NCBI RefSeq assembly: GCF_015234585.1
Contig: NZ_JADFCM010000008.1
Coordinates: forward strand, 1 to 64,000
Length of the DNA: 64,000 nucleotides
Direction of reading: 5' to 3'
Source of the DNA: Pseudalkalibacillus hwajinpoensis
GTDB lineage: Bacteria; Bacillota; Bacilli; Bacillales; Guptibacillaceae
The notes beneath the pieces were generated by a model. It was given only the letters and a program-made list of their open reading frames with translations. It did no database searches and was not told the origin of the DNA. Both the position numbers and the translations under genes were made by a program. Shown here piece by piece: positions 39,281 through 48,221 of the stretch; the first letter of the stretch is position 1; each line of letters opens with the position of its first letter.

Positions 39281-39535
39281 ACTAAAGACGAAGGGAATGG
39301 TTAAGGAGCGATGAAGAACTAATCTTATTTATTCAGATCTAATTTCAAATTGTGAAATTGATTTTCTGGAGAATAGGATTAGTCTGCCCTTTTTAATCAC
39401 TTGTGCTGGCGAAAACATGCTTCTTTGTGATGCATTTTTTCGGTGGTATGGGAAATTGGAACGACAGGCCTCTCCAGGTAATGGGGAGGTTTTTTTCTCC
39501 TCAAAACATTGAACTGAAAATTTGGGGGAGATACT
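39281..39535 (+). promoter_or_regulatory. Long structured leader with attenuator terminators
   Basis: A mini-ORF ATG-AAG-AAC-TAA (39311-39322, MKN) follows AAGGAG. It overlaps the 5' arm of a long-range stem ACTAATCTTAT (39318-39328)/ATAGGATTAGT (39373-39383) that encloses the hairpin AATTTCA/TGAAATT (39341-39359) and is followed by CCCTTTTT. A second terminator, CCTCTCC/GGGGAGG plus seven T (39469-39496), lies 40 nt before the gene. B. subtilis vmlR is known to be controlled by antibiotic-responsive attenuation, so the same is inferred here. Confidence 0.65.
39469..39496 (+). terminator. Leader terminator before vmlR-like gene
   Basis: CCTCTCC/GGGGAGG stem (one G-U) with a 7-T tract, upstream of the start codon of the same transcription unit. 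Confidence 0.75.
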
Positions 39536-41218
39536 GTGAACGTTATTTCGATAAGAGGATTGAAAAAAAGCTTTAATGAGAACTTGTTATTTAATCAAGT
39601 GAACCTTGATATTCATAAGGGAGAGCGCATTGGAATTGTTGGACCGAACGGTGCTGGTAAAACAACTTTAGCAAGAATAATCGTAAAAGAGATCGAGCCA
39701 GATGATGGGGGAATTACTCTCAAAGGTGATATCGGTTATCTGAAGCAGTCGGTTGACCAGACAGGGATGGTTGAGCAATATGGGCTGGAAGTCGATTCTT
39801 CTGACTTTAAAAGGGAAAAGGAGTTAGGATTACGCCCTATTCCAACTAATGAAGGAGCGGAACATTTAAGCGGTGGGGAAAAGTTAAAACTAGTGCTCAC
39901 AAAGATTTGGTCTACTCATCCGGATTTATTAATACTAGATGAACCAACAAACCACCTAGATGGAAAAGGCGTAAGTTGGTTAATTCGAGAGCTCCACTCT
40001 TTTAAGGGAGCTGTTCTTGTTATATCTCATGATCGTTATTTTCTCGATCAAACGGTTGGCAGAATCCTTGAAGTTGAAGGTGGTAACATAAGCGACTATC
40101 AAGGAAATTACACGGCATATCGAGCCGAAAAGCAAAGAAGATACGAAGACCAGCTCCATCATTATGGAGCGCAACAAAAAGAAATAAAGCGAATAGAAGG
40201 TCAGCTTGCAGGATTAACGAATTGGTCTGAAAAAGCACACGGTGAGTCAACAAAACAGGAAGGGTATAAGGAACATTACCGCATGAAAGCAAAGAAAATG
40301 GATCGTCAGGTGAAGTCGAAACAGAAGAGACTTGAGAAGGAACTGCAGAAAAATAAAGTGGAAGAACCTGATCAGGAGAAAGAAGTACGCTTTCAATTTC
40401 AGGCGAATGATACACGTGGTAAACGCGTATTAGAAGCGTCTAATGTCGGAAAACGTTTTGAAGATCGATGGTTATTTCAAAAAAGTTCTTTCTACATGAA
40501 GTCTGGGGAACGAGTGGGGATTGTTGGTGAAAATGGTTGTGGGAAAACCACCTTATTGCGAATGCTGCTTGGAATGGAGGCGCTTAGCGAGGGAGAACTG
40601 TGGAGTAGTCCAACGCTTCAGATTGGCTATCTGTCACAGGATGTGCATGATCTTCCTGAAGAAAAAACTCCGCTTGAAGTTTTAAACGTAGCAACTAAGG
40701 AAGAGATCTTTCGGGCAAAATCGATTTTTGCTTCGATGGGAATGGGAAGAGATCGAATCAATGCCGCCATTAATCAACTCAGTCTTGGAGAGAGAACAAA
40801 ACTGAAACTGACGCGTATGTTGATGAACAAATATGATCTTCTGATACTCGATGAGCCTACAAACCATTTAGATTTGCCTTCACGAGAGCAATTGGAAGAT
40901 ACACTGCAAGAGTTTACGGGAACTCTTCTCATTGTTTCGCATGATGTTTATTTTATGGAGAAAATGTGTGATCAGCTTCTTGTATTTGAGAATCAACAGA
41001 TTAAAAGGGTTGAGAGGAATTTAGCGGAATATCGAAAAAGAGTGCAAGAAAAAAGCTCTTCTGTTTCTTCAAAAAAGGAAGAAGAACAAAAGATGCTTCT
41101 TGATAACGAAATATCTGCGCTGATTAGTAAGATTAGTCTTTTATTACCTGGTGATCCTGAAATAGCTGAGATTGATCAAAAACTGGCCATTTTACTTGAG
41201 AAGAAAAGGTCTCTTTAG
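39536..41218 (+). CDS. vmlR: ABC-F ribosome-protection ATPase, VmlR-like
   Basis: 560 aa, two ABC domains (GPNGAGKTT; GENGCGKTT; LSGGEKLK; LSLGERTK; two EPTNHLD). The interdomain linker GQLAGLTNWSEKAHGESTKQ and MKAKKMDRQVKSKQKRLEKE closely resemble B. subtilis VmlR, which removes lincosamides, streptogramin A and pleuromutilins from the ribosome. GTG 39536 with GGGGGAGA. Its stop overlaps the stop of the convergent small gene. Orthology to vmlR is probable but not proven. Confidence 0.88.
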   Translation: MNVISIRGLKKSFNENLLFNQVNLDIHKGERIGIVGPNGAGKTTLARIIVKEIEPDDGGITLKGDIGYLKQSVDQTGMVEQYGLEVDSSDFKREKELGLRPIPTNEGAEHLSGGEKLKLVLTKIWSTHPDLLILDEPTNHLDGKGVSWLIRELHSFKGAVLVISHDRYFLDQTVGRILEVEGGNISDYQGNYTAYRAEKQRRYEDQLHHYGAQQKEIKRIEGQLAGLTNWSEKAHGESTKQEGYKEHYRMKAKKMDRQVKSKQKRLEKELQKNKVEEPDQEKEVRFQFQANDTRGKRVLEASNVGKRFEDRWLFQKSSFYMKSGERVGIVGENGCGKTTLLRMLLGMEALSEGELWSSPTLQIGYLSQDVHDLPEEKTPLEVLNVATKEEIFRAKSIFASMGMGRDRINAAINQLSLGERTKLKLTRMLMNKYDLLILDEPTNHLDLPSREQLEDTLQEFTGTLLIVSHDVYFMEKMCDQLLVFENQQIKRVERNLAEYRKRVQEKSSSVSSKKEEEQKMLLDNEISALISKISLLLPGDPEIAEIDQKLAILLEKKRSL

Positions 41219-41397
41219 ACGTCTTCTACTGCAAAAAAACGTTCTACCGAATATAAGTCTGCTTTCGGATGATTGCGAAGAAGAACATATCCTTCACGCT
41301 GTGCCTCTTCGAAATTATCATATTCATCTTCTGAATGAAAGATCGCTCTTCGCCTTTCATTATAGAGGGTAATGGAGTAGTATTCTTTTATTTCCAT
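41215..41397 (-). CDS. Small conserved-looking protein, unknown
   Basis: 60 aa, charged and aromatic-rich (MEIKEYYSITLYNERRRAIF...), no membrane segment or cysteine. AAAGGAGAGA ribosome binding site correctly spaced. Convergent with the vmlR-like gene, sharing 4 bp at the stops. Family not recognised. Confidence 0.65.
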   Translation of the reverse strand: MEIKEYYSITLYNERRRAIFHSEDEYDNFEEAQREGYVLLRNHPKADLYSVERFFAVEDV

Positions 41398-41523
41398 TCG
41401 GATCTCTCCTTTTTTCCTTTGTTTCTACTAGTTTTATGCAAATCTCTTATTGTTTATACTAGACTTATAGGAAAAAATGAGATTCTTTCTCTTTGGATAT
41501 ACTAAGGAGGAAGAAGGGAGCTG

Positions 41524-42261
41524 ATGATCATTCAAATTGGAACAATTAGTGAGATGATGCGTCATCCTGTGAAGTCGATGACAGGAGAACGCGTTACTCA
41601 GACAATGGTGATGAACTATGGCCTTTATGGCGATCGAAGTCATGTGATTTTAGATGAGAAAGAATCGTTTTTTACGATTACACAATTTCCACCACTCGTG
41701 CGTTATCAAGCATCGTTCAGTGCACCGGAATCACTTGATGCTTATCCTGAACCAGTCATCACGACACCAGGAGGAGAAACGTATAAGTGGTCTGATTCGA
41801 CCTGGCTACGTGAAATAGAAGAAGAATCTTCAAAGCAGCTAACGAAAAAAGTTTATCATCCGGAAAATGTTCCAATAGGACCGATTGAAGAAGAGCATCT
41901 TTTAATTGTGACGGATGCTTCTCTTGATGCGTTATCAGCATCCTGGGGTAAAAAAACAGATGAAAGACGCTTTCGACCAAACCTTAAAATTTCTTTGTTG
42001 GAGAAAACGCCATTTGTAGAAGAAACGTGGGAAGGAAAAGTTCTACAAATCGGAAAAGAAGTGATGATTGAAATCGTAAAACCTTGTGAGCGATGTATGA
42101 TTATCACCATTGATCCTGAGACTGGAGGAAAACATCCGGACCTCTTGAAGAAGGTTGCAAAAGAACATCGGAATTTATTTGGAATGTATGCGAAAGTGAT
42201 TCAAACGGGAAAAATTAATGCGAATGATGAAGTGTGGATAGTCGATCAGAAAGAAGGATAA
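41524..42261 (+). CDS. MOSC-domain protein
   Basis: 245 aa. N-terminal MOSC_N beta-barrel-like region (MMRHPVKSMTGERVTQTMVM...GDRSHVILD) and C-terminal MOSC domain. Cys188 in KPCERCM is the conserved cysteine that binds sulfur or molybdenum cofactor in YcbX/mARC-type proteins. Likely a molybdenum-cofactor-dependent N-hydroxylate reductase or sulfur-carrier function. Good AGGAGGAAG upstream. No partner gene is adjacent. Confidence 0.85.
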   Translation: MIIQIGTISEMMRHPVKSMTGERVTQTMVMNYGLYGDRSHVILDEKESFFTITQFPPLVRYQASFSAPESLDAYPEPVITTPGGETYKWSDSTWLREIEEESSKQLTKKVYHPENVPIGPIEEEHLLIVTDASLDALSASWGKKTDERRFRPNLKISLLEKTPFVEETWEGKVLQIGKEVMIEIVKPCERCMIITIDPETGGKHPDLLKKVAKEHRNLFGMYAKVIQTGKINANDEVWIVDQKEG

Positions 42262-42326
42262 TATTTCAATCAAAGAATTGGCGTTTTTACGTTATAGATC
42301 ATAATGATACGGGTACAAGCATGAAT

Positions 42327-42358
42327 GAAGCCCCGTCCTTGGATGGGATGCTTCGTTT
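42327..42358 (+). terminator. Weak terminator after MOSC gene
   Basis: GAAGC-CCC/GGG-AT-GCTTC imperfect stem followed by GTTTTC. Further on, GGGGTCCCAT occurs twice (42370 and 42389 regions), and GGATGGGA (42341-42348) can pair with TCCCATCC. The G/C-rich 42330-42400 patch is structured, but its role is unclear. Confidence 0.4.
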
Positions 42359-42524
42359 TCCACACAGGAGGGGTCCCATCCACGGGGTGGGGTCCCATTT
42401 TTGTGTCTTCTGGTTTAAGCCTTTCATAAATGTGGACTCATGAGAAAGGATATGACATATCCTGTCAGAAAATTCTGTGGTAAACTATGAAATGGTACAT
42501 AAAAGCATCTTAAGGGGGAAGCTG

Positions 42525-44216
42525 ATGAGTACGTTTTATGTTGAAAAGTATGATTTTAAAAATCCTTCTATTCTTGAAGAAGAGTTTAAATCGCTCCTCA
42601 ATCAGTCGATTCATTCTGCTGATGAATTAGAAAAATGGGTGATGAGCTTATCTTCATTAATGGATGGTGTGGCAGAAGGACTTGCCGGACACTATATTGA
42701 TTTCCAGTGCCATAGCAGCAGTGAAGAAGCAAAAAAGACAATAGAGCACGATCAAGAATACATAGAACCTATGGTAAAGCGATATGAGGGGCTTTTTGAT
42801 GAAAAGTTTCAGGAGTCCCCTTACAAATCGCAGCTGAACCAAGAGTATTATAAACAATTTCTTCTTCGGAAAGAAAATGCAATGACGCTTTTTAATGAGG
42901 AAAATATTAACTTAGAAGTTGAAGAAGATCGCATCGTTAATCGTTATTTTGAGCATACAGGTAGTCTCTCATTTCATTGGGATGGCGAAGAAAAAACACT
43001 TAGTGAAATGTTTTTAATGATGCAGGATGGGGATCGGGAAGTTCGCAAAAGCGCTATGGAAGAAATCTTCACGACGCTCTTAACGAAAAAAGACGACTTA
43101 CAGGAAATTATGGACGAGCTGATTCAGCTCCGTCAGAAAAAAGCTGAGAATGTGAATCTCGATAATTACAGAGATTATATGTTTAAGAAATACGAGCGGT
43201 TCGATTACACACCAGAGGATTGTAAATCTCTAGCTGAGGCAGTTCGAAAGCACGTTGTTCCTCTAAAAGAAAAGCTGCAGAAAAAGCATCAGCAAGAGCT
43301 TGGTATTGAAGAGTATAAACCATGGGATACGAGGGCTGTTCCGAAAGATAAGCAGCCGCTTCGTCCATTTAATAAAATCGAAGAGCTAATCAAAGGCACA
43401 TCTGATATTTTCGATAAGCTTTCTCCGCGCTTCTCTTATCTTTTAAACGAGATGAATGAAAAAGGTGCACTTGATCTCGAAAGTCGGAAAGGAAAGGCGC
43501 AGGGAGGTTTTTGTGAGTATCTTCCGGTTTCTGAGCTTTCCTTTATCTTTATGAATAGTACAAAGTCACAGGATGATTTTATTACGCTTCTTCATGAGAT
43601 GGGTCACTGCATTCATAATGATTTTAAGCGTAATCAAATGCTATCAGCTTATCAAGATACGCCTATGGAGTCAGCTGAGCTAGCAAGCATGTCGATGGAA
43701 CTCTTAACGATGGACTACTGGAATCTGATGTATCAGGATGAAAAGGAATTGCTAAGAGCTAAGAAAGATCAGCTTGAAGGGTTAATCCTCTTCCTTCCTA
43801 GTGGTATCGTGGTGGATCAGTTTCAGCACTGGATGTATGAGAACCCAAATCATACGAGCAAAGAACGTAGCGAGAAATATATGGAGCTATCGCGCACATA
43901 TGATTCCTCCTATGTAGATTGGACAGGGCAGGAAGAATGGATTCAGAATAACTGGCAGTTGATTCTGCATATTTTTGAAGTGCCGTTCTACTATATTGAA
44001 TATGTTATTGCCCAACTTGGTGCGATCCAAATGTATCGCCAGTATAGAGAAAATCCAGAACAGGCTCTAGAGAATTACAACCGTGCCTTATCACTCGGAA
44101 GCTCTGTGTCGTTATCCGAAGTGTATGAAGCGGCAGGTATCCATTTTGATTTCTCTGAAACGATGATCAAAGGATTGATGGATTTTATTTCAACTGAATT
44201 AGATGCACTATCGTAA
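42525..44216 (+). CDS. M3-family oligoendopeptidase (PepF-like)
   Basis: 563 aa, zinc metallopeptidase cleaving oligopeptides in the cytoplasm. Active site HEMGH: His357, Glu358, His361, third ligand in ESAELASMSMELLT. Start MSTFYVEKYDF at 42525 is supported by AAGGGGGAA; an upstream ATG at 42477 lacks one. Typical length for the family. Confidence 0.92.
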   Translation: MSTFYVEKYDFKNPSILEEEFKSLLNQSIHSADELEKWVMSLSSLMDGVAEGLAGHYIDFQCHSSSEEAKKTIEHDQEYIEPMVKRYEGLFDEKFQESPYKSQLNQEYYKQFLLRKENAMTLFNEENINLEVEEDRIVNRYFEHTGSLSFHWDGEEKTLSEMFLMMQDGDREVRKSAMEEIFTTLLTKKDDLQEIMDELIQLRQKKAENVNLDNYRDYMFKKYERFDYTPEDCKSLAEAVRKHVVPLKEKLQKKHQQELGIEEYKPWDTRAVPKDKQPLRPFNKIEELIKGTSDIFDKLSPRFSYLLNEMNEKGALDLESRKGKAQGGFCEYLPVSELSFIFMNSTKSQDDFITLLHEMGHCIHNDFKRNQMLSAYQDTPMESAELASMSMELLTMDYWNLMYQDEKELLRAKKDQLEGLILFLPSGIVVDQFQHWMYENPNHTSKERSEKYMELSRTYDSSYVDWTGQEEWIQNNWQLILHIFEVPFYYIEYVIAQLGAIQMYRQYRENPEQALENYNRALSLGSSVSLSEVYEAAGIHFDFSETMIKGLMDFISTELDALS

Positions 44217-44223
44217 TAAATAA

Positions 44224-44257
44224 GGAAGCCCTTCTCAAACATAGAGAAGGGCTTTTC
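44224..44257. terminator. Terminator after M3 peptidase
   Basis: GAAGCCCTTCTC/GAGAAGGGCTT stem with TTTT; may serve both convergent genes. Confidence 0.85.
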
Positions 44258-44285
44258 GATATCGTCTACATTCATAAACGCTTCT

Positions 44286-44567
44286 TTACTTGTCATCAAT
44301 CGTCCATACTTTGCAGCTTGGGCACTGGATGATTTCAAAACGATCTTTTTTCAGTTCATCCATCCACTCTTCCCAGGAGTTATGCTCAGGTGACATTTCC
44401 AGCGTTTTAACTGTTTGCAATTCGTCTCCATCGCTATTCGTACAGGTGCATTCCACAATCGCAAGCTGTGACTCTTGATAGTCATCTTCTTTCGTATTTT
44501 CAACTGACCAGTTGATTAATCGCTCATTCATTGGATTGCGTTCTTTGTAATGTGTGCGGGTTAACAT
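44286..44567 (-). CDS. Small protein with CxC/CxxC cysteines, unknown
   Basis: 93 aa. Cysteines in VECTCTN and IQCPSCKVW suggest a zinc ribbon-like site. Acidic middle. ATG 44567 has AAAAGGAGTG well spaced; upstream in-frame starts do not. Function unknown. Confidence 0.65.
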   Translation of the reverse strand: MLTRTHYKERNPMNERLINWSVENTKEDDYQESQLAIVECTCTNSDGDELQTVKTLEMSPEHNSWEEWMDELKKDRFEIIQCPSCKVWTIDDK

Positions 44568-44738
44568 GGTATCACTCCTTTTCCTAACTTGGGCGGCATG
44601 ACTTACGCGATCATGTCTTCTATATTGGATGTTACCCTGTTTCTTAAAAATCATTCATCATAGTATAGTAGGTTCCTAACTCAGAATGATATATACTGTC
44701 ATCATAGACGAAGATAGGATTTGCTGGAGGTGGAATGG

Positions 44739-45227
44739 ATGACAACGATAAAAGCTACTTTACTATCCATGGTTATTTTACATAATAGAGAAAAAGATGA
44801 AATTCTCTTACTTAATCGACCTCCTGAAGCAGGGTTTCCTGGCTATATCGGTCCAGGCGGGAAGATTGAACTCTCAGAAAGCTTTGCCGAAGGTGCTGCA
44901 AGAGAACTTTATGAAGAAACGGGATTTATTGTTCATCCTTGCGATCTTACATATAAGGGAGTCGATGAATTTATTATTCCAGATGAAGAGTTTCGGTACA
45001 TCGTGTTTAATTATGTAGCTACTTCCTACTCTGGTAGTAAGCACCCCGATCCACCAGAAGGTGAATTAATGTGGGTGAAGAGAAATTTAGTTCATACGCT
45101 TCCTATGCAAGATTGGTTTAAGCAGAGACTGCCAAAGTTCTTTGAGGAGGGAACGTTTGAAGTTTCTGTAGAATACGAGAGAGGAAGCGAGATTCCAGTT
45201 AAGGAGACGAGAAGAACGCTCGGATGA
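44739..45227 (+). CDS. NUDIX hydrolase, MutT/8-oxo-dGTPase-like
   Basis: 162 aa. Complete NUDIX box GGKIELSESFAEGAARELYEETGF. The organisation (LLLNRPPEAGFPGYIGPGGKIE) is that of the YtkD/MutT-like 8-oxo-dGTP diphosphatase group, but the substrate is not certain. ATG 44739 with GGAGGTGG. Followed 11 bp later by a GNAT gene, probably co-transcribed. Confidence 0.85.
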   Translation: MTTIKATLLSMVILHNREKDEILLLNRPPEAGFPGYIGPGGKIELSESFAEGAARELYEETGFIVHPCDLTYKGVDEFIIPDEEFRYIVFNYVATSYSGSKHPDPPEGELMWVKRNLVHTLPMQDWFKQRLPKFFEEGTFEVSVEYERGSEIPVKETRRTLG

Positions 45228-45238
45228 GGAGGATTTGA

Positions 45239-45646
45239 ATGATACAAAGAAGAGATGGGTCACGAGGTTTCATTCGAAAGAAAGTTGTTGAATATAACAA
45301 ACAGAAGCTTTCATCTGCAGTTAAAACCCCGCTTGAAGAAATCGCATTCGTCATAGAAGAAGAGGATGAAGTGGTTGGCGGGATTTCCGCAACATTGTTC
45401 TGGCAGCACCTTCATATCGATTTTCTTTGGGTGACAGATGAGAAGAGAGGGAACGGTGTTGGAAGGAAACTTCTCCAACAAGTTGAAAGACTTGCAGAGG
45501 AAAAGGAATGTCGACTTATATTGCTTGATACATTCAGTTTTCAAGCACCTGGATTTTATCTAAAGGAAGGGTATGAAATTTGTGGTAAAGTAGAAAATCA
45601 TCCTCAAGGTCATACCCAATATTTCTTGCAAAAAAAACTTAGCTAG
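45239..45646 (+). CDS. GNAT-family acetyltransferase
   Basis: 135 aa. The acetyl-CoA-binding motif A is present as WVTDEKRGNGVGRKLLQQVE. GAGGAGGA upstream. In a likely operon with the NUDIX gene. Acceptor substrate unknown. Confidence 0.82.
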   Translation: MIQRRDGSRGFIRKKVVEYNKQKLSSAVKTPLEEIAFVIEEEDEVVGGISATLFWQHLHIDFLWVTDEKRGNGVGRKLLQQVERLAEEKECRLILLDTFSFQAPGFYLKEGYEICGKVENHPQGHTQYFLQKKLS

Positions 45647-45754
45647 TGCACTAAGTGCCTCATCATTAGTCGTAAGAGAATGGAATTAGGTGAATAGGTA
45701 AACTTTGCTTGAACGATTGCTTAGTATACTTATGGTAGGCAATTTTTGTTAGAA

Positions 45755-46360
45755 TTAGCGAATGAGTCGCCTCTTCATAATAAGTAGAAAGATGTAACAG
45801 ATAAGAAAGAATCCTGCTCCGAGACTAACTGGTAACGTATAAATTCTTGCAGCAGAATGAATCTGGGACCAGTTGTCACCGAGCTGTATTCCAATATATA
45901 GGAAGAGAATGGACCACGGAATCATAGCCAGGATCGTATAGAAGGTAAATCGCACGATCGACATTTTAGCAATACCTGCTGGAATAGAGATCGCGTGACG
46001 AACGACAGGAATAAAACGAGCTGTAAAGATGACGCTCACGCCATTCCGATCGAACCAGGTTTCAGCAATGGCAAGATGCTTTTGAGAAATAAACAGGAAT
46101 TTTCCATAGCGTTCTAAGAACGAACGTCCACCAAAACGGCCGAGCCAGTATAAAAAGAGCTGAGCGACTGTGCCACCGATCGTTCCAGCAATAACAGCAC
46201 CAGTAAAACGAATCGTTCCTTCAGATACCATATATCCTCCATAAGCGAGTACGAGTTCACTCGGAATGATTTCAATCATTAGAGCAAGGGCGATGCCAGG
46301 GTAACCGAGCTGTAGCAGCCACTCTAAACATTGATGAATAAGGGTTTCTATAGTTAACAA
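45755..46360 (-). CDS. DedA-family membrane protein
   Basis: About 199-201 aa, SNARE_assoc/DedA fold with two re-entrant loops. The signature EIIPSELVLAYGGY near the N-terminus and FTARFIPVVRHAISIPAGIA are typical. DedA proteins include UptA-type undecaprenyl-phosphate translocases and phospholipid transporters. The start is odd. The first in-frame start-like codon, TTG at 46360, touches AAAGGAG with no spacing, and the frame is closed upstream by TGA. The codon at normal distance (9 nt) is ATA at 46351. An AUA or atypically spaced UUG start, or a small sequence error, must be assumed. Confidence 0.82.
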   Translation of the reverse strand: MLTIETLIHQCLEWLLQLGYPGIALALMIEIIPSELVLAYGGYMVSEGTIRFTGAVIAGTIGGTVAQLFLYWLGRFGGRSFLERYGKFLFISQKHLAIAETWFDRNGVSVIFTARFIPVVRHAISIPAGIAKMSIVRFTFYTILAMIPWSILFLYIGIQLGDNWSQIHSAARIYTLPVSLGAGFFLICYIFLLIMKRRLIR

Positions 46361-46553
46361 CTCCTTTCATGGACAAACGAATGACTTGTTTTCAAGTGTA
46401 TTGTCCACATAGGATTGTTAGACCTTCGAAAATAGCTATCCTCGTAAAATAGAAGGTGCTTTCGAACAATTATAGAACCCGAAATGTAAGCAATCCGGGT
46501 AATGTTCGTTCTCAGAAGAGGATGGCAATAGAGTAGAGAGGTGAAAAGTCAGG

Positions 46554-47345
46554 ATGTTAACATCCATGAAGAAATTTCTTGCGACACTAGATCAGCCTAT
46601 GCAAGCGAAAACGGGAAAAGAAAAAGTACTAACGGTTCTTTCCATTATTGGATTCATTTTATTATTATATCTTGTGGCGTTTTCCCCATTTATGTTCAGG
46701 TTGTTCTTAACGTGTCTTAGCGTCGGCGTTTCGCTATATGTTATTAAAAAAATTCATGATTTTGATGCAAAGTTAAAGGGTGAGCAGGTAGAGGATACGG
46801 CCTCTTCAACTACTACAGCAGATGATCAGCTTTCATTTTCACTTGAAAACACGGCTATCGAGGCAGAATCGATGGAGGAAGCTGAGAAAGAGCGTGAACT
46901 TGAGCAGATCAATAGTGATAAAACGATGCTTTTTGAAGAGCTTCTTTCTAAAGCGGATCTTGATGAAATAGAGAAAGAAAGCTATCGTAACAGGATGCAG
47001 CATAAGGAATCTGAAAGCAATCGGATCAAGCAAGAAGTGCTTTTATTTAAAGATAAAATTCAAAAAGCAGTCATTGATAAGAAGGGACTTTTCATTAAAG
47101 AAACCCCTGATATGAAGCTGGTTGCTGAGTTAATTGGGATTGATTCTGTTGAATCTAGTTCATTTGTTGAGTTAAATGAAGAGCTTCGACTCATTTATAA
47201 CGACATTCCAGAATCAAAGCGGAACACTTTAATCGAGTATGAGCTAGTGAACGATGAGTTTGAATTAACGAGACTCGGATATAAAGAACTTATGAAAGAA
47301 GTAAGAAAGCTAGAGAAGAAAACAAGGCCGGTTGTTGAGCAGTAA
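46554..47345 (+). CDS. Membrane-anchored coiled-coil protein, unknown
   Basis: 263 aa. Two adjacent hydrophobic segments (~27-45 and ~48-66) in the N-terminal quarter, then a long acidic, helical, probably coiled-coil cytoplasmic region and a basic end (REVRKLEKKTRP-like). GAGGTG lies 10-12 nt upstream of ATG 46554. The alternative ATG 46566 would trim 4 residues. Family not recognised. Confidence 0.7.
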   Translation: MLTSMKKFLATLDQPMQAKTGKEKVLTVLSIIGFILLLYLVAFSPFMFRLFLTCLSVGVSLYVIKKIHDFDAKLKGEQVEDTASSTTTADDQLSFSLENTAIEAESMEEAEKERELEQINSDKTMLFEELLSKADLDEIEKESYRNRMQHKESESNRIKQEVLLFKDKIQKAVIDKKGLFIKETPDMKLVAELIGIDSVESSSFVELNEELRLIYNDIPESKRNTLIEYELVNDEFELTRLGYKELMKEVRKLEKKTRPVVEQ

Positions 47346-47353
47346 AACCAGGG

Positions 47354-47386
47354 AAAACGCGTATAATCCTTTATACGCGTTTTTCT
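47354..47386 (+). terminator. Terminator
   Basis: AAAACGCGTATA/TATACGCGTTTTT near-perfect arms with T-run. Confidence 0.88.
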
Positions 47387-47431
47387 TATGGTAAGCTGTA
47401 AAGACCAGTTATAGGAAATGAGGACAAACAA

Positions 47432-47929
47432 ATGAAAATTAGACAAATTAGCCCAGATGATGCCGAAGCATTTGTGAAGCTAATAAAAGGTGTGGAGAGC
47501 GATTCCCCATTTATGCTCTTTGAAGACGGCGAGAGAAAGACGACAATAGCTGAGCAGCGTGAGCGGATTGAAAAAATGGAGAGTGATCGTCATTCTCGTA
47601 TATTCGTAGCTGAGAATGCTGGTGAATTGATCGGCTATCTAATTGCGGTGGGCGGACAGGCGAAGCGCAATCAACATAGCGCCTATCTAGTGATAGGAAT
47701 TAAAGAAGAGTATCGAGGACAGGGAGTGGGATCCGAGTTATTTGTTGAATTAGAGAAGTGGGCAATGACTCAAAGCCTACACCGCCTCGAATTAAATGTG
47801 GTCACACGAAATGAAGGTGGATTAGCTCTTTACAGGAAAGCAGGTTTTGAAGTGGAGGGCTTGAAACGTCACTCACTGTTAATAGATGATGAATTTGTTG
47901 ATGAATACTATATGTCGAAGCTGCTATAG
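47432..47929 (+). CDS. GNAT-family acetyltransferase, RimL-like
   Basis: 165 aa. Motif A IKEEYRGQGVGSELFVELEKWA and the C-terminal ALYRKAGFEVEGLKRHSL are typical of RimJ/RimL-like N-acetyltransferases. Substrate not predictable. Confidence 0.85.
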   Translation: MKIRQISPDDAEAFVKLIKGVESDSPFMLFEDGERKTTIAEQRERIEKMESDRHSRIFVAENAGELIGYLIAVGGQAKRNQHSAYLVIGIKEEYRGQGVGSELFVELEKWAMTQSLHRLELNVVTRNEGGLALYRKAGFEVEGLKRHSLLIDDEFVDEYYMSKLL

Positions 47930-47995
47930 AATTGCAACTAGATCTCATAATTAGATCGTTCTTCAACCATACTAGAAATGGAAGGAGACGATGAA

Positions 47996-48151
47996 ATGTT
48001 TGATCATACAAAACATATCCCGCTAGAGGGTATACCAGGAGAAATGAACGTGAGTGAAGTCCCCCAACAGAATGAGGAGATCGCTGAAATGAGTTTCCCT
48101 TTTGATTACAGTTTAATGATTCCGCTCGACCACTCGTTAAGGGATGAATAA
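47996..48151 (+). CDS. Small acidic 51-aa protein, unknown
   Basis: ATG 47996 to TAA 48151, 51 aa beginning MFDHTKHIPLEGIPGEMNV. AAGGAGACGATGAA gives a ribosome binding site with 7-nt spacing, and a terminator begins at the stop codon. Rich in Met, Pro and Glu, no membrane segment. The tight gene signals support a real small gene. Confidence 0.6.
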   Translation: MFDHTKHIPLEGIPGEMNVSEVPQQNEEIAEMSFPFDYSLMIPLDHSLRDE

Positions 48152-48175
48152 AAAAGCGCAATGTGCGCTTTTTTA
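48151..48175. terminator. Bidirectional terminator
   Basis: AAAAAGCGCA/TGCGCTTTTTT with a 3-nt loop, between the 51-aa gene and convergent azoR. Confidence 0.85.
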
Positions 48176-48221
48176 TTTTGGGGAATTGCTATTTCAGAGG
48201 CACGAACGAATACTGTATTTC

